Source: Beroe forskalii
Taxonomy: Eukaryota; Ctenophora; Nuda; Beroida; Beroidae
Assembly (NCBI GenBank): GCA_011033025.1
Contig: WFMF01000068.1
Span: 62,001 to 126,000, forward strand
Reading direction: 5' to 3'
DNA: 64,000 nt
Under the pieces are notes generated by a model. That model worked only from the letters and a program-made list of their open reading frames with translations, made no database searches and was not told the origin of the DNA. A program made the translations under genes and the position numbers. Position 1 is the stretch's first letter, and the number at the start of each line of letters is the position of its first letter. Of this stretch, positions 44,301 through 56,400 are shown piece after piece.

Positions 44301-47300
44301 ATGGTACCACAGGAATATGACCAACATTAGCTTCCATTAGCATTCATGGAGGCTGAATAGAGGCTAATTTCAAGAATAAGCCTCCATGGAGGCTAATGGT
44401 TGCAATAGGCTAAGTTTCGAAAAATTGCCTCTACTGTGGTGGCTAATTACTTAATTAGCCTCCATTAGCCTCCACTCAGCCTCAATGGAAGCTTAAATTT
44501 TGGTTTCACCTCCACTAGCCTCCACTGAAGTCTGAAGAATTAGCCTCCATTAGCCTCAACGGAAAATAAAATATAACATTTTCGTGGAGGCTAAAGCTTT
44601 AATTTATGGAGGCTAGTGGAGGCTCTTTGGAGGCAGAGTGGAGCCTAAATCAATATTAGCGTCCATAAAACTGGTAAAATGTGCACTAAAAATGCAATTC
44701 ATAGATTCAAACTTTCAGACAGCTCCAACTATCGTCCACTCAGACTCCACTAGGCTCCACTCAGCCTCTACCAGGCTCCACACAACCTCCAATAGCCTCC
44801 ACTCAGCAGTCAGCATCACTAGGAATCAATCAGACTCAATTAGGCACCACACAGCCTCCACTAGGCTCCACTCAGACTCCACTAGTCCCGTTTAACCTCC
44901 ACTAGGCTCCATTCAGCACCCACTAGGCCCCACACAACCTCCACTAGGCCCCACACAACCTCCACTAGGCTTCACTTGGCCTCCACTAGGCTCCACTCAG
45001 CCTCCACTAGGCTCCATTAACCTCCACTAGGCTCCACTCGGCCTCCACTAGGCTCCACTCAGCCTCTACTAGGCTCCACACAGCCTACACTAGGCTCCAC
45101 TCAGCATCCACTAGGAATCACTCGGACTCCACTAGTCTCCGTTCAACCTCCACTAGGCTCCATTCAGCATCTACTAGGCTCCACTCAGCCTCCACTAGTC
45201 TCCATTAACCTCCACTAGGCTCCACACAGCCTCCACTAGGCACCACTCAGCCTCCATTAGGCTCCACTTGGTCTCCACTAGGCTCCACTCAGTCTCCATA
45301 CACCCTCCACTGATCACTAGGCTCCATCCAGCCTCCACTGAACCACTAGGCCTCACACAGCCGCCACTAGGTTCCACTCAGCCTCCACTAGGCTCCACTC
45401 AGCCTCCACTAGGCTCCAATCAGCCTCCACTAGGTTCCACCCAGCCTCTCCTAGGCTCCACGCAGCCTCCACTGACCACTAGGCTCCATCCAGCCTCCAC
45501 TAGGCTCCATTCAGCTTCCATTACGCCGTCCTGTTCCGACAGGATGGCAACGGGGAGGAACGGGACTCCTGTCCCATACGGGCGCCTGGGAGCTTGGAAG
45601 CGCTTGTGTCGGCCAGTAGCTTCCTCTCCTGGGCGCCGCCTGGGGCCCATCCCCCTTCTAGTAGTAGGCTCCACTCAGCCTCCACTAGGCTCCACTCGGC
45701 CTCCACTAGGCTCCATTGAGCCTCCACTAGGCTCCGCTCGGCCTCCACTAGGCTACACTCAGCCTTCACTAGGCTCCATTCAGATTCCATTAGGCTCCAC
45801 TCATCCTCCGCTAGACTCCACTCAGCCTCGATGAGTCTCCATACACCCTCCACTAGGCGCCACTCAGCCTCGATTAGTCTCCATAAAACCTCCACTCAGC
45901 CTCCACTAGGCTCCACTCAGCCTCCACTAGGCTCCATTCAGCCTCCACTAGGTTCCACCCAGCCTCTTCTAGGCTCCACACAGCCTCCACTGACCACTAG
46001 GCTCTACTCAGCCTCCACTAGGCTCCGCTGAGCCTCCACTAGGCTCCACTCAGCAGTCAGCATCACTAGGAATCACTTAGACTCCATTAGGCACCACACA
46101 GTCTCCATTAGGCTCCACTCAGACTCCACTAGTCCCGTTCAACCTCCACTAGGCTCCATTCAGTATCCACTAGGCCCCACTCAGCCTCTACTAGGCTCCA
46201 CACAGCCTACACTAGGCTCCACTCAGCATCCACTAGGAATCACTCAGACTCCACTAGTCTCCGTTCAACCTCCACTAAGCTCCACTCAGCCTCCACTAGG
46301 CTCCACCCAGCCTCCACTTGGCTCCAATCAGCCTCCACTAGGCTCCACTCAGCCTCCACATTCCACAAGGCTCCACTTGACCTCCACTAGGCACAACTCA
46401 GCCTCCACTAGGCTCCACTCGGCCTCCACTAGGCTCCATTCAGCATCTACTAGGCTCCACTCAGCCTCGATGAGTCTCCATACACCCTCCACTAGGCTCC
46501 ACTCAGCCTCCACTAGGCTCCATTCAGCCTCCACTAGGTTCCACCCAGCCTCTTCTAGGCTCCACACAGCCTCCACTGACCACTAGGCTCCACTGAGCCT
46601 CCACTAGGCTCCACTCAGCCTCCACTAGGCTCCATTCAGCCTCCACTAGGTTTCACCCAGCCTCTTCTAGGCTCCACACAGCCTCCACTGACCACTAGGC
46701 TCCACTCAGCCTCCACTAGGCTCCACTCAGCCTCCACTAGGCTCCACTCAGCCTCCACTAGGCTCCACTCAGCCTCCACTAGGCTCCACTCATCCTCCAC
46801 TAGGCTCCACAGTCCACACAGCATTTATTAGACTCTACTCAGTCTCCACTGACCAGTAGGCTCCAATCAGCCTCCATAACGCTCCACACAGCCTCCATTG
46901 GGCTCCACTCTGTCTCCACTAGTCTCCACTCAGCTTCCACTAGGCTTTAACCAACCTCCACTAGGCACCATTCGGCCTCGACTAGTCTCCACTCAGCCAC
47001 CACTAGGCTCCATTCAGCCTCAACTAGTGCACTAGGCACCACACAGCCTCCACTAGGCGTCACACTGCCTCCATTAGGCGTCACGCAGCATCCACTCAGC
47101 CTCCACTAGGCGCCACTAAGCCTTCACTAGTCTCCACGCAGCCTCCACTAGGCACCACTAAGCCTTCACTAGTCTCTACTCAGCCCTTACTAGGCACCAC
47201 ACAGCCTCCACTAGGCGTCACACAGCATCCACTAGTCCACTAGGCGTCACTATGCCTCCATTAGGCGTCACGCAGCATCCACTCAGCCTCCACTAGGCGC

Positions 47301-47590
47301 CACTAAGCCTTCACTAGTCTCCACGCAGCCTCCATTAGGCTCCACTAAGCCTTCACTAGTCTCCACACAGCCTCCACTAGGCGTCACACAGCCTCCACTA
47401 GGCTCCACTCAGCCTCCACTGTGCTCCACACAGCCTCCACTAGTCCACTAGGCGTCACACAGCCTCCATTAGGCGTCACACAGCCTCCACTAGGCGTCAC
47501 ACAGCCTCCACTAGGCGTCACACAGCCTCCACTAGGCTCAACTCAGCCTCCACTAGGCGCCACTGAGCAATAAGGCGCCACTAAGCAACG
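44301..47590. mobile_element. GGAGGCT-minisatellite foldback element (copy 2), right end lost or altered
   Basis: The left end ATGGTACCACAGGAATATGA matches the end of copy 1. Subterminal GGAGGCTAATTTCAAGAAT-type segments follow, and then the unique segment TTCAAACTTTCAGACAGCTC (about 44,709). That segment also occurs, inverted, in copy 1 near 6,120. An array of the 21-bp GCCTCCACTAGGCTCCACT unit then runs from about 44,735 to 47,570. Towards the right it changes to GTCACACAGCCTCCACTAGG units. No mirrored right terminus is seen. Open frames on either strand are repeat by-products. Confidence 0.75.
45533..45666. other. GC-rich non-repeat insert within the minisatellite
   Basis: About 134 bp beginning CGTCCTGTTCCGACAGGATG and ending CCCATCCCCCTTCTAGTAG break the 21-bp array. 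It holds GGCGCCTGGG and its complement-like CCTGGGCGCC. It could be a small insertion or a captured fragment. I do not recognise it. Confidence 0.5.
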
Positions 47591-47949
47591 GTGTTGGGTT
47601 ATGCTGCAGGAATCCATGGAAACTGGTGATCAGTGGTTACGGTGGGGCCTTACCATTGATTTTAGGCTGCTTTTGTAGCGTAGATGCTTCGGTTTTAGGG
47701 GTTTCATACAACTGTTTGATCCGTTGATCGGACTACTTAGTACTTAAATGCATAAAACTTTAAGTAAGAGGTAATGAAATATCGTATTTATTACTGTAGC
47801 TTACTACTCTATTTAATGTGGATATGATCTCTGCTACAGCTTCTGGGTAACGTCAAAATGTGTAACAGACCTTGGGATTCGATTCAGCATCCTTGAAAAG
47901 CATATTATGGGTACCTAAAGTGTTGCCAAAGTGCTCAAAAGGGTGTTTC

Positions 47950-48057
47950 ATTTTTGGCAAACTTTGGCAAATGCTTCCACTTTTTTTGGAGTTTGCCAAA
48001 TAAAGTGTTTGCCAAAGTTTGCCATAGTTTGCCAAAGTTTGCCTTACCTCCCCCCCT
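47950..48057. repeat. Palindromic TTTGCCAAAG element, right copy
   Basis: Carries GGCAAACTTTGGCAAATGC through TTTGCCAAAGTTTGCC and ends AAAGTTTGCCTTACCTCCCC, which is the complement of the left end of the copy at 43,857. Each copy seems to keep a different terminus. Confidence 0.7.
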
Positions 48058-49395
48058 AGAAAGACATGGAAAATTCGAGTAATATAATAATTGTGAAAAT
48101 AGAATTAATTCCTCCATTTTTTGTGGTTTCCCCTTGAAATTTATTTACTGACTTCTGTTTTAATCAGACAGCGATTTATCTAATGTTTGATTTGCTAGAT
48201 GAATTTACATCTGGTAGATTGAATATTATCAAACTGATTTTACTTCGTCGAGAAAATACTAAGGCCAAAAATTTCAAAAAATTGAAATTAGTGGATTCGA
48301 GCGGACCTAATCATTGGTTGGAAGGGTCTCCAGCGCCCTTGTTATATTTCCGACCAAATAATTTAATAATATCCGATAAGCTAGGTTGGTTTTCTTCTGA
48401 TACGGGTGAGTGATGCAGGGCAGAAAAGTAAAATTGAAAATCCGATGAATAAGACTCTAAAAATTTGGTAAAGGAGTCAATTGCAGCGGAATATGTTCCT
48501 AACGAAGCATTTGAATTCTGTGAGCTAGTCACGGTAATATCTTATGAATATATTCTGCTCAACAACTAGATGCATTCTCGAAGAATCTCCCTTAGATTAA
48601 GTGTATTTTACATCCCAGGCCCAGCATACCTTCTTGGAATTTTGGTCGGTCCATACTCAATATATATGCGGGTGCATCAATGCTGTTTTGCTGCACCGTG
48701 GTTTGTTGATTAAAATATACTCAGCACTCATATACTAATGATGCACATTATACCACGATCATGCCGTTACAAACTTTTTTGAGCTGGTGGGGGACAAGGC
48801 CTCCCTAGATTTTCTCTATGGGGGCCTTTTGAAAACTAAGGGGGGCCAAAATTTACATCAGCAAATTTACACTTTTTAAATTTTCACTGTTTTTACTTCC
48901 TTTTAATTTTCAAATTTTGAGAAAATCCTGGGTAGGGCCAAGGCTCCCCTAAGGTTTTTCTAGAGGGGGCCTTTCGAAAAACAGGGGGCCTGAAGTAAAT
49001 GCTCTGGATGCATACCCAGATGCACATGATACTCTTGTTACATAATCATTACTCAGGATACATACTCATGATGCATTTCCAGTACGCACCTTCAGGAAGC
49101 TTACTGAGGATGTTCTATTCCTCGCAACATACCCTGTGAATTAATGCATCACGTCATTATTATCGTATTGTGCAATGTCGCAAAACTGTGTTGCAAGAAC
49201 TACTTAACTGATTTAAATCCTCGCTTAAATCATAACCACTTGAAGCTTAGTAAAGCATTAAATTACTTCTTTGAACCGCAGGATTTTGCAACGCATTTAA
49301 ATCCATCCCTTCATGTAAAGAATTATGTGCTCTTTCAGTTTTTGAGACAGCTGTAACATATCGTGACTGTGTTCATCAGTAATAAGCGACATGTC
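48058..49395. repeat. Intergenic, with a duplicated GGGGGCC segment at 48,785-48,990
   Basis: No gene seen. Two related segments, CAAGGCCTCCCTAGATTTTC with ATGGGGGCCTTTTGAAAACT and CAAGGCTCCCCTAAGGTTTT with AGGGGGCCTTTCGAAAAACA, lie about 150 bp apart. Confidence 0.55.
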
Positions 49396-49573
49396 AAAGG
49401 GTGGTAAAAAACTTGAGATGACAGCAGAAAGGGCCCTGTGAAGAGATATTCCGCTGAACTTTTATTTTATTTCTGTCGGCCCCTGCAGACCCAACAGTTT
49501 TTACTGAAAGGAAAACTTCTCTACCGGGGCCTGGGACCCCACGCTACGGTCCCTGACCTTTTTACCACCCTTT
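49396..49573. mobile_element. 178-bp MITE with TIR AAAGGGTGGTAAAAA
   Basis: AAAGGGTGGTAAAAA at 49,396 is mirrored by TTTTTACCACCCTTT ending at 49,573. The interior is unique and non-coding. I see no convincing target duplication. Confidence 0.7.
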
Positions 49574-49808
49574 CGAAATTCGAGTTACTTTTGACAGATG
49601 AGTACATAATAAACACCGTGTAACGTTCAATGAGGCACAAACTTGTCAGGACATTCCCCTGAATTTGATAATGCGGTGCCAGCCGTCGCTTGAGTGATTA
49701 CAGTAAAGTGGCCGGTCATGAAGCAGATTGGCCTGCCCATGACAGGCCCCCGCACGTAATTCTGTGTGATTGCCGTGTTCGAAACATGGGGACTCCGAGA
49801 CCAGATAG

Positions 49809-49851
49809 TGACGTCACGTGGACTCCACTCTGAGCCCTTATAGTGACGTCA
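49809..49851. promoter_or_regulatory. Pair of CRE-like TGACGTCA sites upstream of the semaphorin gene
   Basis: The palindrome TGACGTCA occurs at 49,809-49,816 and 49,844-49,851, 35 bp apart. It lies about 550 bp before the first recognised semaphorin exon. This octamer is the classical cAMP-response element bound by CREB/ATF bZIP proteins. A promoter role is inferred from position only. Confidence 0.4.
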
Positions 49852-50402
49852 CATGTTATAATGGTGGTGAGACTTGCATTCTGCTGAGAGAGTACTGTTA
49901 CACTGATAAGGCGCGTGCTTCCAGAAACAGCTGCTCTTAAAACAGTAAAACCTTTGTTAGCACCGCACGTGGTATCGCTCGAGCCGCGCGAGGGAGTGAT
50001 TGTGCAATCCCGAATTATAAGGGTGATATTCTTACAACAAATAGTTGCATTAGTCTAGGATCAGCTGCCAGGTTGCAGTAGTAGAAAATGTTAGATTATT
50101 GTACTACGATTCCCTAGTACTGAAATCCAGGAATCGTGCCACACCAATCACCATGCCTCCTCACTTACCACAAGAGCACTACCGATTGCTATCATGGGGA
50201 CCTCATCGCCCGATGATCAAAAAGCAATAAACATGAAATTCATTGATGTTTTGGGAAAGGTTTTGTAAAAATTGCATAGACGCATAGCCAATTTTTTTCA
50301 CATTGGAGAAAATCATTTTTGGGATCAAGTGAATGACTATAATAAATGTTAGAACCCTATTTTTAATTTTGGAAACAAAACGGTAAACGTCCACATTTTC
50401 AG

Positions 50403-53400
50403 TTCTGTTCGGAGGAAAGCCATGTTGGAGCTCGGAGCCCGGATACATCACCGTTCCAGCTAACTGTTCCCAGAACTACTGTTCCCAGTGCTTCTTCGAC
50501 AAGGACATATGGGACTACAGGAACTACTACCTCTCTGAAAGCGACGGAAGGTTAGTTTTATTGCCCGTGGCTTTGAAGGCCAAGACGATGCATATTTGGG
50601 AGTCGCGTGCAAGGTAATTTCATAAACCATTTTAGACTGGAATCAGAGAATGAGCTGTGAGCTGATCCACTGAATCATCAATAATAAATAATATAAGTGT
50701 GTATGCTGATGTTATACTCTACACACTGCACCCTACTCCCAATACTTCCTCGCCATTTCTGGCGGCGCATATTAAGTACCATCAATATGCTTCATTGCTT
50801 CGCCAACCCCATTTTCCAGTTACCCGGTTGCAATATTCGCCATCTGGTTCTGATGATGCTAACCACCCTTTCCATCAGATTGATTGTCGCGGGTGTAGAT
50901 AAGCTCCTCTCGTTTGATGTCAATGATCACGTCTTCTCGAGGTTACAAGAGCTGGACGTTTCACCTGGCACAATCGATATAAATGCGAGTCCACAGTGTC
51001 TTGAAACCAGAACAAAGGTATGTTTCGTGCTGAAAACAGTGTGCATATGTTCATCATGATTTTCTGTGGCATCAGCTTTAATTCAGAATTCTAAGGAAAC
51101 TTTCCACCCCATCTACCACAGAACCACTTCATAGTGCTCAATTACATCAAGTTGATTGAAATTTTTGGCCTTTTGTGAATACAAAAGGCAAATAACGAGG
51201 TTAGTACATCGTGGTCTTGGAGGGTGAGAAATAGAATATGTGTATATCAGGTCGAGGTTTGCAATACTGTAATTTCTGGAAAGTGCTGATTGCTCCTTCA
51301 TAATATCAGTCGAAAATTTCCCTCCGTCCGTCCCTTTTCACACAAATCTTCAAAATCACAAATTTCCTAATTCATGAAGCTTTCGGTTGTCAAAATTTTA
51401 ATCTCATGTTGCATTCCCAGTCACTAAAATATCGACCAAGTCTAATGTCCTGGAAATTGATTTTCATTTCGACGATTTCAAACACAAAAAACACGATTTT
51501 TTTCGCCAAAAAAGATATTGACCGAGTAAATGTGAAGAAGGCTTGCCAAATTTGACTATTCTTTGAGAAATGATATGGAAAATTGAATCAATATCACAAT
51601 AAAAAACTGAAATTTTACACGTATTGTTACGCATAATTAACATGTCATTTCACGACTTTGTAGCGTAATCGGTTAGCGCGTCAGAGTTTATAGTGCTGGC
51701 ACGCTAGAGCTCACGGGTTCAAGCCCTACTATGGGCAAATTTCAAATTTTTATTTTCTTAGCTTATCTTCAGTTTTCTGATAGCAAAAAATGATCCTGAA
51801 AACAGTGTGCATATGTTCATCAGAAAGGTTTTAATTCAGGTCACAGAAAATTTTCAGTAATAAGTTTAATTCAGCAGTTAGATTTCGAAATACACGATGG
51901 CACGATACTCAAATACTTAAATGTTGCCCAGGTCGTTAAGACTAGAATTTCCAAAATGATGTTGAGTTGTTACAAGACATCAAGCATCGTGATGTAGCGG
52001 CTGCATACGGTCCACGGGAACAACAATAATTGTGTCGGTGCAGGCGCAATTCTTGTTAGTATAATAGCTAACAGTATAAAATTTTACTGCACGGGTTTCA
52101 ACTTTGATATCCGTATCATCAGTTCCTAGTAAGCAGAACTGAAATCATTGAAAGCAATTGAACGTGATATGACTTCCTAAATAGTACGCCCTATAGTTAC
52201 TATCGCGTTTAGGCGTTACCACCAACTCCCCCGAAACTACCAACACCCCCGTAACTACCCCAACTCCCCCGCCATTCCCACATTTTACTCATGGGCGAAT
52301 GACGTACGTGTCCTTCCCGAATGATCTCTTTTTCCTTCCTCAAAGGGTTACGTGTTCAAGGGTTGGTAACATTAATTAGTAAATTGTCTCCTGTCTAGCC
52401 TGTGACATTTCTCATATCATGCACTTAAAGAGTCAGGAGGCGTTGTCATCAGACAATTGGGATGGCCAAAATTTGACGTTTTTGGTTAAAAATTAATGAG
52501 GAGCATTTATATAGCAACCAGAAGAATTTCGCGGAATGAATTTCTTTCCTGGCCTGAGTAATTGGATTTTGAAAGTTGGAATTTTATGAATTGATAGTAC
52601 GCGGGTGAACTTATTATATCTATATATATCCGGATTTGCCATTATATTATTAAACGATCCCATCAAAAATATATCTCCTAAAACTTCCTAAAGCAGAATT
52701 TGTAGAAATTGAAATGAAGAGAATTATGCCCAATGGGTTTTTAATTTGGGCCATAGATCCAGAAATATTCGATTTTGATTTTTCAACTAGGGCAAAAAAT
52801 GCTCTTAATTTGGCTCCTAAAACATCAAAATTCGGGGTTTCGAGTTCAGAAACCGTCGAGTTGTCCTTTCACACATTAGCAAATGGATTTAATAATCGCA
52901 ATTTGATAATGTTATAAGATAATTTCTATGAGGTATCAGTAATCTAGTTTGCTGATGATAATGGAAAAATGGGTTTACCTTTTTTTCGCATCCTTAGGAT
53001 ACAATTTCCTGACGTTTTTGTTCGGTGCGATTAACTCGCGTTGTTTCCGCAGGACGCTTGCAAGAACTACAATCGGATCCTCCTTCCAACTGGAGAAGAA
53101 GGTGAAATCCTGACGTGCGGCACTACAGCTTTCTCTTTTGCCAAGTCCTGCCAGATTAGAAGTGTAAGTATATATTGGGTAACTCGGTAATCTGCCGATG
53201 CACACCTGGGGCACGAGAGGGGCCCACCCATGGGACAGATTACCGAGGTACCGCATATATTGAAATGCTGCTCATGTGTTTAGGATTGTTATCCATTTCA
53301 TATACACGGTGTGAGCATATAAAGATATCGACCGAACAGCAATTCCCCATTGCCTGCCCATTGTTTGATTCATGGCCTGCTCAGCTGCTTTGAGTAAACT

Positions 53401-56400
53401 GATATGAAGTTTTTAGTCGTCTGTAGGTAATGATACATACGTTTTGCATTTGAATGCCTGATCTGCAGTTATTTTCGTTTCTGCTTTTTGTCTTATTTGC
53501 TTTTGCTTTATCATTACCTTGGGCTGAAACAATTACTGAACAGGAGTGAGTTTACAAAACAAATCCCAACTTTCAGGTTAAGAAGTTGGATGAATACAAA
53601 GCGCTGAATGGGCAGGATTTCGTGCCCACCAGCCCTGAGGCTATGAGTACAGCTACGTTTTCTGACCGGAGGCTCTTCGCTGGTACAATGATATCAGATA
53701 ATCCTGGAAATAATATGTTTGCTATATCAAGCGCCAAGGTAAGTGCAGAGGTCATTGGTATATTTTGATACATTTTTCATCATTACTTCGTTTTTTTCCG
53801 TATTTTTTTTTCTACTCAATGCGTCAGATAACCAAAACTGATATGAAATTTCAAAATTTCGATTCCATAATTTGTCCCATTGACCGTACATCCAATTGAA
53901 TATATCCAATTAAGCAGAAAACCCAACGGGTTTTCTCGTTAGCATTATAATTTAAAATTAATTTTGATTACTTTCAATCAAATTTTGGTGTTTTCTAATT
54001 CCTCGCCCCACTTCAGATCGGCAGAGACAACCGGCAGTTTGCGAATCTGATCTCCACCTTTTACAGAGCTGATTGGCTCAACAAAGCCAAGTTTGTTTCG
54101 TCCTTCAGCAGTGGTGACTACGTATATTTCCTGTTCCAGGAGATAGACTACTTCTCAAATCAGGTTTTCTTTTTACCAACAACAACGGAGTTACAATGTC
54201 AAGATGTGTGTTTTTGTGGATCAGATTATCTCCAATTACCCAGGAAGAAAGCTGTTTCTCAGTCTCATGATACCTGACATTTCAAAATTTCCCAATTATT
54301 TTTTTGAGAGGCAGATCTGAGTACTTTGGCTTTATTGATGTTATAATACGATGCTTGACATCGTATTTATACTAATTTCATGGACAAAAATAAAAAGATA
54401 TCAATTTCTAAGACTATATTAATTGGTGAGCTTACTGATTATCAATTTCAGGTTGTGTCTCGCATTGCTCGGGTTTGCAAGGACCTTACTCAGCATTAAT
54501 TTCAGGTTGTGTCTCGCATTGCTCGGGTTTGCAAGGACCTTACACAGCATTAATTTCAGGTTGTGTCTCGCATTGCTCGGGTTTGCAAGGACCTTACTGA
54601 GCATTGATTTCAGGTTGTGTCTCGCATTGCTCGGGTTTGCAAGGACCTTACTGAGCATTAATTTCAGGTTGTGTCTCGCATTGCTCGGGTTTGCAAGGAC
54701 CTTACTGAGCATTTATTTCAGGTTGTGTCTCGCATTGCTCGGGTTTGCAAGGACCTTACTGAGCATTAATTTCAGGTTGTGTCTCGCATTGCTCGGGTTT
54801 GCAAGGACCTTACTCAGCATTAATTTCAGGTTGTGTCTCGCATTGCTCGGGTTTGCAAGGACCTTACTGAGCATTTATTTCAGGTTGTGTCTCGCATTGC
54901 TCGGGTTTGCAAGGACCTTACTGAGCATTTATTTCAGGTTGTGTCTCGCATTGCTCGGGTTTGCAAGGACCTTACTGAGCATTAATTTCAGGTTGTGTCT
55001 CGCATTGCTCGGGTTTGCAAGGACCTTACTGAGCATTTATTTCAGGTTGTGTCTCGCATTGCTCGGGTTTGCAAGGACCTTACTGAGCATTTATTTCAGG
55101 TTGTGTCTCGCATTGCTCGGGTTTGCAAGGACCTTACTGAGCATTAATTTCAGGTTGTGTCTCGGATTGCTCGGGTTTGCAAGGACCTTACTGAGCATTG
55201 ATTTCAGGTTGTGTCTCGCATTGCTCGGGTTTGCAAGGACGACACGGGTAACGATCCTGGTACCTTACGTCCCAGGAATCCGTGGAAAGTGTGGAAAACC
55301 TTCGTAAAAGCCAGGATTATGTGCGAGAACAAGGTGATGGACCCTACTTTCGGCAAACAGATCTTCTCCTACAACAGAATTGGGGAGTTATTTTAAACAA
55401 ATAATTCTAAATGCTTGGTGAATTCTATAAAGTTCAACGCTAATTCAAGGCTGTATGATAATGATGGTTGATAATGGATTGTACATTCATTAATTAGATG
55501 CAGAATCGTTATTATTTGTTAATAAGGTTAGGATTTAGGTTATGACTAATGGATATAGAATCTGGTCCCCAACTCCATACAACAGAATTGGGGACGGTAT
55601 TTTGGATGAGAAGCGGGTGATGTACGCCGCTTTCTCGCAAGGGGACACCTCGGCTAGCGGCTCGGTGGTCTGCAGCTACGAGCTCGACGACATCGACAAG
55701 ATATTCGACGATGGCCCGTACTTGATAAAGGACGAGAACGATAACCAGAACAAGGTGCTGCGGACTCCGCCAACCTGCGAAACAATGGACGACGTTGATA
55801 AAGACCAGAGCTTTGTGAGTTTCTAATCTGGTGTCTCCAGCTTTGGAGGCGCGGCAATAGTTTACTTACAAAAGTTCTCTATCAATTATAGTTAATTAAA
55901 TGATTTATAGCCAGAAATTTTAACTTTCCGCCTGAATTCGAGGCGCTTTTTGTCAAAATTCGAAGAGCCATATAATTCTATTGAATTTGAAACAGTTTCT
56001 GTTGAATTGAATTTGGGACCGTTGCTGTGTGAAATTAACCATCTTCTAATCGCAGAACTACTTGCTCACGGAGGACGCGGTGAAGTCAAAGAAAGCGCCC
56101 CTCTTCCTGCAGGCTGGCCCTCAGTTCACTAAGCTCCTTCTGGATAACAACGTCCAGAACGCTTCCTACCCGGTCCTCTTCATCGGAACCGGTGGGTTAA
56201 GTTAAACAGTAAACGTTAAGTTCAAATCCGAGAAATTCTGCCCGTACGATCGTACATTAAGTTATTATCCGACTCATTGTATAGTGTCTTCTAGATACTA
56301 GTTCAAATTCAAATTTATCGTGTATCCAGCACAATCGGTCATCCGATAGTTATCCCACTCGGACACTCGGCTTAAAGTTAACACTTCGTGATATAATTAT

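Noticed and set aside
54423-55307. 294-residue open frame of an 18-residue leucine-rich repeat
   Set aside because: It is out of frame with the real semaphorin exon and arises because the 54-bp unit is a multiple of three.
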